Assembly (NCBI RefSeq): GCF_004006395.2
Contig: NZ_CP029758.2
Location: forward strand, 1,612,001-1,676,000
Length of the DNA stretch: 64,000 bases
DNA from: Clostridium sp. AWRP
Lineage (GTDB): Bacteria; Bacillota; Clostridia; Clostridiales; Clostridiaceae
Direction: 5' to 3'
Part shown: positions 45,343-53,895 of the stretch, piece after piece
Position numbering within the stretch: position 1 is the stretch's first letter
Layout: each line of letters begins with the position of its first letter
Made by a program: the position numbers and the translations under genes
The notes under the pieces: generated by a model
What the model saw: the letters and a program-made list of their open reading frames with translations, nothing else
What the model was told of the DNA's origin: nothing
Databases searched by the model: none

Positions 45343-47256
45343 ATGAATACAAACACTTTTGATAAATTGCAATATAATGACTTAAAGGAAATAGTAAAAT
45401 CTTATTGTGTAAGTGGATTAGGAAAGAAGTTAATAGATAAGCTTAAGCCAAGTACAAATTTAAAGGTTATAGATAAAAGACTTAATGAAACCAGTGAAGG
45501 AAGAGCCTTATTAGATAGTTGCAGTTATATACCTTTAGAGGGAATATTCAATATAGATAATATTATAGATAATGTTGAAAAAGGTATAGTACTGGAACCT
45601 GAAAATTTAACTACTCTCTGCAATTTTTTAAGAGGATGCAGAAAAATTAAGAATTTTATGAAAGATAAAGAATTTTATGCTCCAACATTAAGTTCATATG
45701 GTAATTCAATTACAGAATTTGCGTTTATAGAAGAAGAGATTGAGCTTTCTATAAGGGGAAGCTTGGTGGATTCTAATGCTAGCAAAGAATTAAGAAAAAT
45801 AAGAAGACTTATAGAAAATACGGAAAGTAAGATACAAGATAAATTAGAAAAGTTTTTAAAGAATAGTAGTAATAAAAACTATATACAGGAATTTTTTATA
45901 AGCAAAAGAAATGGAAGATATACTATACCTATAAAAGTTGCATATAAGAATCAAGTTCCAGGCAATATAGTAGAAATTTCTTCTAAAGGTTCCACTATAT
46001 TCATAGAGCCAAATAATATAAGTAAAAGTACAGAAGAATTAACAGCATTAAAAGCTGAAGAATCAATAGAAGAATATAAAATACTATCTACTTTAACAGC
46101 ATTAGTATTTGATAATTTAAGAGAAATTAAACTTAATATGGAAGTTATTGAAGAATATGATATGATTTTTGCTAAGGCGAAATACAGTAAAGCTATTGAT
46201 GGAATGAAGCCCCAAATTAATGATTATGGATATATAAATATCATAAAGGGAAAACATCCTTTGTTAAAAGGTAATGTAGTACCTTTAGATTTTAAGGTGG
46301 GTGATGATTATAGAACTTTAATAATAACAGGACCTAATGCAGGTGGAAAAACAGTAGTATTAAAAACAGTGGGAATTTTAACTTTAGCAGTTCAATCAGG
46401 ATTTCATATTTCATCGGAAGAAGGAACAGAAATATCTGTATTTGAAAAAATATTTGTTGATATTGGAGACGACCAAAGTATAGAAAATGCACTAAGTACT
46501 TTTTCCTCTCATATAAAAAATTTAGCAGATATAATTAACAATAGCAATAAATCTACACTTATATTGTGCGATGAAATAGGAAGTGGAACAGAACCTAATG
46601 AAGGAGCAGGACTTGCTATAGCCATATTAGAGGAATTTTATCATAAAGGATGTATTACAGTAGCCACTACTCATTATGGTGAAATAAAGAATTTTTCAGA
46701 AGTTCACGAAGATTTTCAAAATGCGGCTATGCAGTTTGAAAGTGAAACATTAGAACCATTGTATAAATTAGTTATAGGTAAATCTGGAGAGAGCAATGCA
46801 CTTTGGATATCTAAAAAAATGGGTATAAAAAATTCTGTACTTGAGAAAGCAGAAAGTTATATAAAAAATAAAGATTATAACTTTAAATTAGTTAAAGAGA
46901 GCAAAATTAGAAATAGAAAAGTTGAGGAAGAATTTGATGAACACAAAAACAATTACTACTATAAAATAGGAGATAGGGTATTTCTTATGGACTATGAAGA
47001 TTTTGCTATTGTATACAAAGAAAAGGATAGGTTTAACAATGTTACTGTATTGTATAAAGAAAATTTTATAGAAATTAATGAAAAGAGAATTAGGCTAGAA
47101 TTAAAAGCAGAAGACTTGTATCCTAAAGATTATGATCTAAATACTCTATTTGTAAGTTATAAAGATAGAAAGTTAGAAAGAGATATTACAAGGGGATCTA
47201 AAAAGGCTTTAAAAAAGATTCAAAAAGAAATAAAAAATCAATATCATAAGGAATAA
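45343..47256 (+). CDS. MutS2-like ATPase without Smr domain
   Basis: 637 residues. An N-terminal core and lever/clamp region is followed by the MutS ATPase: ITGPNAGGKTVVLKTVG (Walker A), STFSSHIKNLADI, LILCDEIGSGTEPNEGAGLA (Walker B/D loop) and ATTHYGEIK. A KOW-like stretch (YKIGDRVFLMDYEDFAIV) is near the end, but the C-terminal Smr endonuclease domain of MutS2 (usual length about 785) is absent. MutS2 is known to act on collided ribosomes, and the leader peptide/attenuator ahead fits an antibiotic- or stalling-induced ribosome factor. AAGGAGAAAAGG precedes the ATG. Confidence 0.88.
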   Translation: MNTNTFDKLQYNDLKEIVKSYCVSGLGKKLIDKLKPSTNLKVIDKRLNETSEGRALLDSCSYIPLEGIFNIDNIIDNVEKGIVLEPENLTTLCNFLRGCRKIKNFMKDKEFYAPTLSSYGNSITEFAFIEEEIELSIRGSLVDSNASKELRKIRRLIENTESKIQDKLEKFLKNSSNKNYIQEFFISKRNGRYTIPIKVAYKNQVPGNIVEISSKGSTIFIEPNNISKSTEELTALKAEESIEEYKILSTLTALVFDNLREIKLNMEVIEEYDMIFAKAKYSKAIDGMKPQINDYGYINIIKGKHPLLKGNVVPLDFKVGDDYRTLIITGPNAGGKTVVLKTVGILTLAVQSGFHISSEEGTEISVFEKIFVDIGDDQSIENALSTFSSHIKNLADIINNSNKSTLILCDEIGSGTEPNEGAGLAIAILEEFYHKGCITVATTHYGEIKNFSEVHEDFQNAAMQFESETLEPLYKLVIGKSGESNALWISKKMGIKNSVLEKAESYIKNKDYNFKLVKESKIRNRKVEEEFDEHKNNYYYKIGDRVFLMDYEDFAIVYKEKDRFNNVTVLYKENFIEINEKRIRLELKAEDLYPKDYDLNTLFVSYKDRKLERDITRGSKKALKKIQKEIKNQYHKE

Positions 47257-47261
47257 AATCT

Positions 47262-47304
47262 TGCACCATATAAATATTAAAATTTATATGGTGCATATTT
47301 TATT
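47262..47304 (+). terminator. Terminator after the MutS2-like gene
   Basis: TGCACCATATAAAT and ATTTATATGGTGCA form a 14-bp stem, followed by TATTTTATT. Confidence 0.85.
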
Positions 47305-47325
47305 CCGCTAAATTTAAAATATCTA

Positions 47326-47354
47326 TTGACATATAAAGAAATAAGTTGTAATAT
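47326..47354 (+). promoter_or_regulatory. Promoter of the prs-nadV operon
   Basis: TTGACA (47326-47331) and TAATAT (47349-47354), 17-bp spacer. Confidence 0.75.
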
Positions 47355-47365
47355 CATATTAACAA

Positions 47366-47394
47366 ATTGATATTAATTAAATGATAATATCAAT
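47366..47394. promoter_or_regulatory. Candidate NrtR operator 2
   Basis: ATTGATATTA and TAATATCAAT form a perfect 10-bp inverted repeat with 9-bp spacer; TGATAATATCA (47382-47392) is identical to the site before the NrtR-like gene. It lies just downstream of the promoter, as for a repressor. Confidence 0.55.
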
Positions 47395-47475
47395 TTGGCT
47401 GAAATAGTTTTATTTAAAAAGTATAAAATTTCGAGGAAAAGTAATTATATAAATTATGAAAAAGAGGTAATGAAA

Positions 47476-48273
47476 ATGATTTATTTTAATGGAGACAAAG
47501 TAGAATTTAAAAAATTTCCCAATGGTGAGTCTATGGTACATAGTGAAAATTTGAATTTAAGAACAGGTATAAATGAAATTAAAGTAAAATTTGAAAATGA
47601 TGAAGATATAACTCATTTAATATTTTTAAAAAGCCACTTAGATGAGCTAAAGGCAAAATGCAACTTAATGCTTCCATACATGCCTTACAGTAGAATGGAT
47701 AGAACTGAAGGAATAATGATCTTTACTTTAAAGCATTTGTGCAAGCTAATCAATAGTTTAAACTTTGAAAGTGTTACAATTTATGAGCCACATTCAGATG
47801 TAGCTACTGCATTATTAGACAGGGTTAAGGTAGTGAATATGTCAAAAATTTTAGTTGAAGGTTTGTTAAAAGAATTGAGCAGCGAAGAGGAAGAAATATA
47901 TTTAGTTTATCCCGATGCAGGTGCGGCAAAGAGGTATGGAAAAGATATAAATTATGCAAAGATTCTAACTGCAAACAAAGAACGAGATTTTAAAACAGGA
48001 TTTATAAAGAAGTTAGAGATTAACGGTAGTGTGAAAAGTAAAAATTTTAAAGCTATTATAGTAGATGATTTATGTTCAAAGGGAGGTACATTTGTATTAA
48101 CAGCTTCTAAATTAAAGAAAATGGGAGCAGATGAAATATACCTGGTAGTTACCCATCTTGAAGATACAGTTTTTCAAGGTGAATTATTAAAAAATGATTT
48201 AATAAAAGCTATATATACAACCAACAGTATTTTAAGTAAAGAACATGAAAAAATTAAGGTATATGAAATTTAA
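47476..48273 (+). CDS. PRPP synthetase-like protein (short form)
   Basis: 265 residues from ATG 47476 (AGAGG 8 bp upstream); earlier in-frame starts lie inside the operator region. Seen: PYMPYSRMDRTEG, a variant of the ATP-binding PYARQDR motif; VTIYEPHSD with metal-binding His; VYPDAGAAKRY; and the PRPP loop IVDDLCSKGGTF. Ribose-phosphate pyrophosphokinases are usually about 315 residues, so this is a reduced form like those paired with nadV in phages. It supplies PRPP for the neighbouring NAMPT, which starts 18 bp downstream. Confidence 0.85.
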   Translation: MIYFNGDKVEFKKFPNGESMVHSENLNLRTGINEIKVKFENDEDITHLIFLKSHLDELKAKCNLMLPYMPYSRMDRTEGIMIFTLKHLCKLINSLNFESVTIYEPHSDVATALLDRVKVVNMSKILVEGLLKELSSEEEEIYLVYPDAGAAKRYGKDINYAKILTANKERDFKTGFIKKLEINGSVKSKNFKAIIVDDLCSKGGTFVLTASKLKKMGADEIYLVVTHLEDTVFQGELLKNDLIKAIYTTNSILSKEHEKIKVYEI

Positions 48274-48291
48274 GAGAGAGGGTAATTTATA

Positions 48292-49761
48292 ATGATAAAT
48301 CCATTTTTGTTAACAGATTTTTATAAAACAATTCATCACAGGTGTTATGCAAAGGGAATGACTAAATTAGTGAGTTACTGGACTCCAAGAAAGTCTAGAA
48401 AAGAAGATATGAATAAGGTTGTTATGTTTGGACTTCAGCCTTTTATAAAGAAGTATTTAATCGAGTATTTTAATGAAAATTTCTTTAATAAGGATAAAGA
48501 AGCTGTGATTTCAGAATATAAAAGAATTATTTCTAGAACCATGGGAAATATGGCGGCTGACACAAAGCATATTGAAGCTCTTCATGATTTAGGGTATTTG
48601 CCAATACAAATTAAAGCTGTAGAAGAAGGGATAAGGGTAAATATTAAAACTCCAATGATTGAAATTAGCAATACTCACGATGACTTTGCATGGCTTGTAA
48701 ACTATTTAGAAACACTTATGAGCTGTAATATATGGCAGGCAATGACTAGTGCTACTATTGCTTATAGATATAGAGAAATAGTTGAAAAGTATTTTAATCT
48801 GACTGTGGATAATGGAGAGGTGAGAAATGCCTGTGGAGATTTTAGTATGAGAGGTTTTAGTTCTGTAGAAAGTGCAGAGGTTAGTGGGGCAGCACATTTA
48901 CTCTCATTTATAGGAACGGCAACGATACCTGCTATTAGTTTTTTAGAGAAATATTATAATTGCAATGTAGAAGAAGAATTAGTTGGAATTGGAACACCTT
49001 CTACAGAACACAGTGTAATGTGCAGCTATGGAGAAGATGAACTTACAGCATATAAAAGGCTTATAACTGAAGCATTTCCAAGTGGAATTTTGAGTATAGT
49101 ATCAGACACTTATGATTACTGGAATGTTATAACAAATATACTTCCAAAGTTAAGGGATGACATTATAAATAGAGATGGAAAGATTGTTATCAGAGGAGAC
49201 AGCGGAGATCCAGTAAAAATAATTTGTGGAGATAAGGATGCTTTAGTTGGCAGTAATGAATATAAGGGAACTGTTGAATTATTATGGGATATATTTGGTG
49301 GTGAGGTAAATTCAAAAGGTTATAAAGTTTTAAACAGTAAAATAGGTACGATTTATGGTGATAGTATAACTGTTCAAAGATGTGAACAGATTTGTAAGGA
49401 ACTAGAGGAAAAAGGATTTGCAGTAAATAATTGCACCTTTGGTATAGGGTCATATACTTATCAATACAATACCAGAGATACTTTTGGATTTGCGTTAAAG
49501 GCTACTTATGCAGTAATAGATGGTAAAGAAAAGTTCATTTTTAAAGACCCTAAAACAGATAAGGATAATTTTAAAAAATCACAAAAGGGAATGTGCTATG
49601 TGTATAAAAATGGACAAGACATTTTATACAAGGATGAATTGACAATAGAAGAGCAGGCAAAATGTAAGGATAATTTATTACAAGTTGTGTTTAAGGATGG
49701 AAAATTGATAAAAGATTATTCGTTAAAAGAAATAAGAAATAGATTGTATGAAAGTTTTTAA
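48292..49761 (+). CDS. nadV: Nicotinamide phosphoribosyltransferase
   Basis: 489 residues, the usual NAMPT length. It starts INPFLLTDFYKTIHHRCY, as in NadV/NAMPT; catalytic-region features include ACGDFSMRGFSS, GIGTPSTEHSVMCS, IVSDTYDYWN, IRGDSGDP and CTFGIGSYTYQYNTRDTFG. It makes NMN from nicotinamide and PRPP. Cotranscribed with the PRPP synthetase-like gene, giving a two-gene NAD salvage unit behind a candidate NrtR operator. AGAGAGGG precedes the ATG. Confidence 0.93.
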   Translation: MINPFLLTDFYKTIHHRCYAKGMTKLVSYWTPRKSRKEDMNKVVMFGLQPFIKKYLIEYFNENFFNKDKEAVISEYKRIISRTMGNMAADTKHIEALHDLGYLPIQIKAVEEGIRVNIKTPMIEISNTHDDFAWLVNYLETLMSCNIWQAMTSATIAYRYREIVEKYFNLTVDNGEVRNACGDFSMRGFSSVESAEVSGAAHLLSFIGTATIPAISFLEKYYNCNVEEELVGIGTPSTEHSVMCSYGEDELTAYKRLITEAFPSGILSIVSDTYDYWNVITNILPKLRDDIINRDGKIVIRGDSGDPVKIICGDKDALVGSNEYKGTVELLWDIFGGEVNSKGYKVLNSKIGTIYGDSITVQRCEQICKELEEKGFAVNNCTFGIGSYTYQYNTRDTFGFALKATYAVIDGKEKFIFKDPKTDKDNFKKSQKGMCYVYKNGQDILYKDELTIEEQAKCKDNLLQVVFKDGKLIKDYSLKEIRNRLYESF

Positions 49762-49867
49762 GCAGAAGGATATATCTGACAGCTTAAGAATAGACAGGGA
49801 AATTGAATTAAAGCATGAATACAATAAACACAAAAGTACTTTGCCACCTAAGTATGAATTAAAATAA
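49748..49867 (+). CDS. Possible 39-residue ORF overlapping the end of nadV
   Basis: Begins inside nadV (ATG 49748) in another frame and runs to 49867; product is highly charged (starts MKVFKQKDISDSLRIDRE). No RBS is seen, though coupling with nadV is possible. No relatives recognised. Confidence 0.25.
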   Translation: MKVFKQKDISDSLRIDREIELKHEYNKHKSTLPPKYELK

Positions 49868-49870
49868 GTT

Positions 49871-49900
49871 ATAAGCCGGGAAGTTAAGATCTCGGCTTAT
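49871..49900. terminator. Bidirectional hairpin between nadV and the M42 peptidase
   Basis: ATAAGCCG and CGGCTTAT, with an inner GA/TC pair, lie between convergent genes. Confidence 0.6.
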
Positions 49901-49908
49901 AAGATTGA

Positions 49909-50949
49909 TTATGCTTCAGTAATATATTTTATAATAAGGTCAACTGTAGCTAACAATGCATCTACATGTGTTCTTTCATAGGCGTGAGATGCAAAAACAC
50001 CAGGACCTATAAGGGCTGTTCTAACATCCCAACCAGCACGTAGTGCGGCAGAAGCATCTGAACCATAGTGAGGATATATGTCTAGCTTATATGAAATATT
50101 ATTTTCCTTGCAGGTATGAACTAATTTTTTCCTAAGATCATAATCATAAGGACCAGAGGAATCTTTAGCACAAATACATACGCTATATTCTGATGAATTT
50201 TGATCGCAGCCAGGGGCTCCCATGTCAACAGCTATGAACTCTTTAGTTTTTTCAGGTAAAGCAGCACTAGAACCATGACCAACTTCTTCATAATTGCTTA
50301 TATAGAAATTAGTTGTGTAAGGAAGTTTTATATTATTTTCATGAAGGTATTTAATTACATACATAAGAAGAGAAGCACTAGCCTTATCATCTAGATATCT
50401 ACTTTTAATAAATTGTTTTTCAGTGATAGTTGTCCTTGTATCTATGCATATATAGTCTCCTACATCAATACCAAGAGCTGCAACATCATTTTTAGAAAAT
50501 ACTTTTTCATCTAGTATTACCTCCATGTTTTCAGGAATCCTCTTAAGACGATTGGCTTCATCACCACTTATATGGACAGAAGGTTTTGTAGTTTGAATAG
50601 TACCAGAATAACTTATGCCATCTAAAGTTTTTATAGTACAATTTTCACCTTCAAGTGTTGACATCATATATCCGCCAATAGGAACCATGGAAAGAGTGCC
50701 ATTTTCTTTTATGCCTTTAACCATTGCACCTAATGTATCAACATGGGATGTAAAGGTCCTTTGATAATCGTCATTTATTCCAGTAAAAGATACAATAAGA
50801 GCACCTTTATTTGTAGTTTTATAAGGTATATTTATTTTGTTAAGTTCATCCTTTATATACTGCATTACTAACTCAGAATATCCTGTAGGACTTGGTATAG
50901 AAAGAATAGTTTTTAGAATATTTAAAATAGTATTTTTATCATAACACAT
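49909..50949 (-). CDS. M42-family aminopeptidase/glutamyl aminopeptidase-like metallopeptidase
   Basis: 346 residues. Metal ligands are visible: His-Val-Asp in FTSHVDTLGAM, Asp in SRYLDDKAS, Glu-Glu in NYEEVGHGSS, Asp in AVDMGAPG and His near the end in ASHAYERTHVDA. This is the M42 layout (FrvX/PepA-like, self-compartmentalising aminopeptidases). Cytoplasmic peptide turnover is expected. GGAGG precedes the ATG. Not in an operon; the NatAB-type genes are upstream on the same strand but 90 bp away. Confidence 0.92.
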   Translation of the reverse strand: MCYDKNTILNILKTILSIPSPTGYSELVMQYIKDELNKINIPYKTTNKGALIVSFTGINDDYQRTFTSHVDTLGAMVKGIKENGTLSMVPIGGYMMSTLEGENCTIKTLDGISYSGTIQTTKPSVHISGDEANRLKRIPENMEVILDEKVFSKNDVAALGIDVGDYICIDTRTTITEKQFIKSRYLDDKASASLLMYVIKYLHENNIKLPYTTNFYISNYEEVGHGSSAALPEKTKEFIAVDMGAPGCDQNSSEYSVCICAKDSSGPYDYDLRKKLVHTCKENNISYKLDIYPHYGSDASAALRAGWDVRTALIGPGVFASHAYERTHVDALLATVDLIIKYITEA

Positions 50950-51038
50950 AATTTTAATCCTCCAAGTGTAAAATATAGTTTAGTCTCTATAGCTATTTTA
51001 TGATTATAATATAGTAAGAGTCAATTTTGCTTAGAAAA

Positions 51039-52223
51039 TTATGATCTAAAAATAACACTTTCTTTATTGAACATATATCTTGCAAATGAGATTGCAGCAA
51101 CTATATACACTATCATCCAGCCAAAGGTTATAGCTATATGTGCTGTATTGTGTATTCCAACTAAGAACTCTTTTGTAAGGCAAGAAGCATTGGCTATAGG
51201 TATACTAAAAAAATAAGTTTCTATACTTTTACCATCCTTCATCATTGTGGCATAAACCAATATGACAGCTATTATTGTAAAAGGGCTTAAATATGTTTGA
51301 GCTTCTTTTGATGATTTTGCATAAATACTTATGGACAGCCCTAAGGCACCAAAAACCATAGTTAGAAGTATAGGCAAAATCATTATCAAGGTAATGGTTT
51401 CTAGTCCTATATTGATGTCATTTGCACCTTGAAACATTCCATTTGTCTGATTCATTGAAATAAATAATCCTGCAAGGTTTGCCAGTGATACTATAATTCC
51501 CATTATGGTAATTGCAAGAAATTTCCCCCAAAGCAAGGACATTCTACTTGCTTTTGTGGTTAAAAGTGGTTCTAGAGTACCTCGTTCTTTTTCGCCAACA
51601 CCTAAGTCCAAGGAGGGTGCTACTGTATTACCAACACTCCCGAGGATCAATAAAAGTGGTACCATTATGTTAAGCATTAATTTTCCAATACCACTTTCCT
51701 TTTTTTCTATAGTATCCTGGGCAATATTTATTGGAGTTAATATTTTAGAATCTATATTTCTTTTTTCCAATCTTTTAGAAACTATATTTTTTGAATATTT
51801 ATCTATGTAAGAATTTAATATGTCAAAGGCCTCCATACTGTCATTACTGGAATTGTCATAAGTTAATGTGATTTTTTCATTCATATCTTTACTTATATTT
51901 TCATCAAAATCTTCTGGTATAGTTATTCCTGCTAAGATTTTACCATCTTTTACATCTTGTTTTATATTATTGGACTTAATTATTTTTACATTTTTTTGTG
52001 ATTTTAAAAATACTCCTAAAGTACTATTTCTTTTATCAACCACAGATATTTTTAAATTGTTTTCTACATTTTTATGACTGGTACTGGTAGCTTTCCCTAT
52101 AACAAATGAAAGTATAGGAAGAAGCAGCATGGGAATTAATATACTCATGAGGATTGTCTTTCTATCTCTAAACATATCTAAAAGTTCTTTTTTTAATACT
52201 ATTAATACAACATTAGTTTTCAA
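51039..52223 (-). CDS. natB: ABC-2 transporter permease, NatB-like
   Basis: 394 residues: TM1 near residues 20-42, a large extracytoplasmic domain (about 45-185), then five or six TM helices in the C-terminal half. LGVGEKERGTLEPLLTTKAS is the conserved cytoplasmic loop of NatB-type permeases. It overlaps the end of the ATPase gene by 11 bp. Relatives export Na+ or are general ABC-2 exporters; the substrate here is not proven. Confidence 0.85.
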   Translation of the reverse strand: MKTNVVLIVLKKELLDMFRDRKTILMSILIPMLLLPILSFVIGKATSTSHKNVENNLKISVVDKRNSTLGVFLKSQKNVKIIKSNNIKQDVKDGKILAGITIPEDFDENISKDMNEKITLTYDNSSNDSMEAFDILNSYIDKYSKNIVSKRLEKRNIDSKILTPINIAQDTIEKKESGIGKLMLNIMVPLLLILGSVGNTVAPSLDLGVGEKERGTLEPLLTTKASRMSLLWGKFLAITIMGIIVSLANLAGLFISMNQTNGMFQGANDINIGLETITLIMILPILLTMVFGALGLSISIYAKSSKEAQTYLSPFTIIAVILVYATMMKDGKSIETYFFSIPIANASCLTKEFLVGIHNTAHIAITFGWMIVYIVAAISFARYMFNKESVIFRS

Positions 52224-52944
52224 TTACATCACCTACTAACTGCATGAATATTTCTTCCATGTCATCATTATTGTACTTAGACTTTAAATTTTCGATTGTT
52301 CCTGTTTCTATAATTTTTCCTTTGTGAATTATTATAATTCTATCACAAAGCTTTTCTACTTCAGCCATACTGTGACTTGAAAATATGACAGCTTTATTGT
52401 CAATTTTACACTTTCTTATAAAATCATGTACTATTCTAGATGAACTGACATCAAGGCCTGATGTTGGTTCATCAAATAATACTACTGATGGATTATGTAC
52501 GATAGACCTAGCTATAGAAACTTTTTGCTTCATTCCTCTTGAGAATTTACCTACTTTTCTATCCAAATAGTCTTCCATTTCAAGGTTTTTTGCTAAATAT
52601 TTTATGCTCTTTTCGGTTTCGTCCCTTGACATTCCGTTGAGTTCTGCAAAGTATCTTATATTTTCTTTTCCAGTTAATCTATCATAAAGACCAACTTCTC
52701 CACCAAAAAGTATTCCTATTTCTCCTCTTACTTTTTCTGGATATTTATTTACATCATAATTGTTTATTAAAGCTGTTCCTGATGTAGGTTTCAGCATAGT
52801 TGCAAGCATTCTAAGTGTAGTTGTTTTACCTGCTCCATTTTCACCAAGAAGTCCTACTATTTCTCCGTTATTAACTTCAAAACTAATATTATCTACAGCT
52901 GAAATCTTTTTGAATATTTTAGTTAATGATTGAACTTTAATCAA
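52213..52944 (-). CDS. natA: ABC transporter ATPase, NatA-like
   Basis: 243 residues: GLLGENGAGKTTTLRML (Walker A), a signature variant VGKFSRGMKQKVSIARS, VVLFDEPTSGLD (Walker B) and a SSHSMAEVEKL switch His. It drives the permease encoded next. The signature FSRGMKQ is the normal variant for NatA-type and drug-resistance ATPases. AGGCAGGAAACAC precedes the ATG. Confidence 0.9.
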   Translation of the reverse strand: MIKVQSLTKIFKKISAVDNISFEVNNGEIVGLLGENGAGKTTTLRMLATMLKPTSGTALINNYDVNKYPEKVRGEIGILFGGEVGLYDRLTGKENIRYFAELNGMSRDETEKSIKYLAKNLEMEDYLDRKVGKFSRGMKQKVSIARSIVHNPSVVLFDEPTSGLDVSSSRIVHDFIRKCKIDNKAVIFSSHSMAEVEKLCDRIIIIHKGKIIETGTIENLKSKYNNDDMEEIFMQLVGDVIEN

Positions 52945-52987
52945 TGTGTTTCCTGCCTTTCTTTTTTATTTTAAGTTAACTTGTTTC

Positions 52988-53075
52988 TCAAATTATTATG
53001 CAATAATAAGAGAAAATTGTAAACTATAAGTTTTAAATATTCAAATATTTTTAGAAAAAAATTAGAAAAATAGAT
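52988..53075. repeat. 88-bp direct repeat, left copy
   Basis: Matches 55151-55238 with three differences over 88 bp (starts TCAAATTATTATGCAATAAT). It ends exactly where the IS remnant starts. Confidence 0.9.
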
Positions 53076-53224
53076 GTCAACTAATTTTGAAAATGTCCCA
53101 AAAAGTTTTAATTATTAGCACTAGCAATAGCACCTGAGGTATCATCTACAGCTATATGAAGCTGACTTTTTTCTCCACCAAACCAAGGATGAAGAGAAGC
53201 ATCCATCTGAAGCATTTCTTCAAA
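53076..53224 (-). mobile_element. Internally deleted remnant of the 43275 IS
   Basis: Its first about 50 bp match the left end of the intact IS (GTCAACTAATTTTGAAAATG onward to AGCAATAGC), then it jumps to the segment matching 44214-44297 inside the transposase. The junction falls at CAATAGC, present at both sites in the intact element, so the about 870-bp deletion used 7 bp of microhomology. The right end is lost. Confidence 0.85.
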
Positions 53225-53227
53225 TAT

Positions 53228-53722
53228 TCCAAGGAAACCGTGAAAATTGTGATGTATATTATATGATGGTCTTGCCAATTCGGAAAAGGGATATCGTAAA
53301 GGCGAGATTTTATCTAGTTGTTTGCATTGAACTGGTACAGGTCATTGTCTGCATTCCATTTGCTTTTATCCGGGATAAATTCATTCCGATGAATAATCAG
53401 GTTGGGATTGAAGCAAATGTTGCATTCATCGGCTTGTCATTTATCATGCTTGGTTTGTTCAATTTTATTTTACTTACACAATATTATAAGAACGGGTATA
53501 AAATCGGAGTGCCTTTTGTGTAGTCAACCACTATGATGGTTGTTTATATTGTGGTAGCAGAGGGCATGCTTCGTATCATTCCTTATATGCGAGATTATTG
53601 TGACAGTGTAAGCACCGAAAATCAGATCCCTGGTACTTCTTCCGGGTGTTATCCTATATACAGCAATAACCTTGTTGGCTTATAAAAGACCAGCTCACAG
53701 TTTTGATAAATTGGATCTTTGA
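53228..53722 (+). pseudogene. Broken ABC-2 permease fragment
   Basis: An open stretch encodes MMVLPIRKRDIVKARFYLVV and several TM segments (to 53523), resembling ABC-2 family permeases with the LPIxKxxIVxARF motif. A TAG follows, homology continues (VVYIVVAEGMLRIIPYMRDY) and after a frame change ends as AITLLAYKRPAHSFDKLDL. Start missing, one stop, one frameshift: a relic. Its base composition is less AT-rich than its neighbours, suggesting foreign origin. Confidence 0.75.
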
Positions 53723-53798
53723 TGGTGAATCGTATTTTGAAAAATATTCTAATTATGAGCATAATGTGAAGTTAAAAGGAATAATTACCATCATTTAT

Positions 53799-53873
53799 AA
53801 GCTCCCCCAACAATGTATTTTTATTATCTTTTAAATGATAATATTTTTACAAATGGGGGGCTTTATTTTTTTA
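53799..53873 (+). terminator. Terminator behind the broken permease
   Basis: AAGCTCCCCCA and TGGGGGGCTT enclose a 40-nt AT-rich loop and are followed by TATTTTTTT. Confidence 0.7.
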
Positions 53874-53895
53874 GGATTCTCTTAGCTTGATGGTT

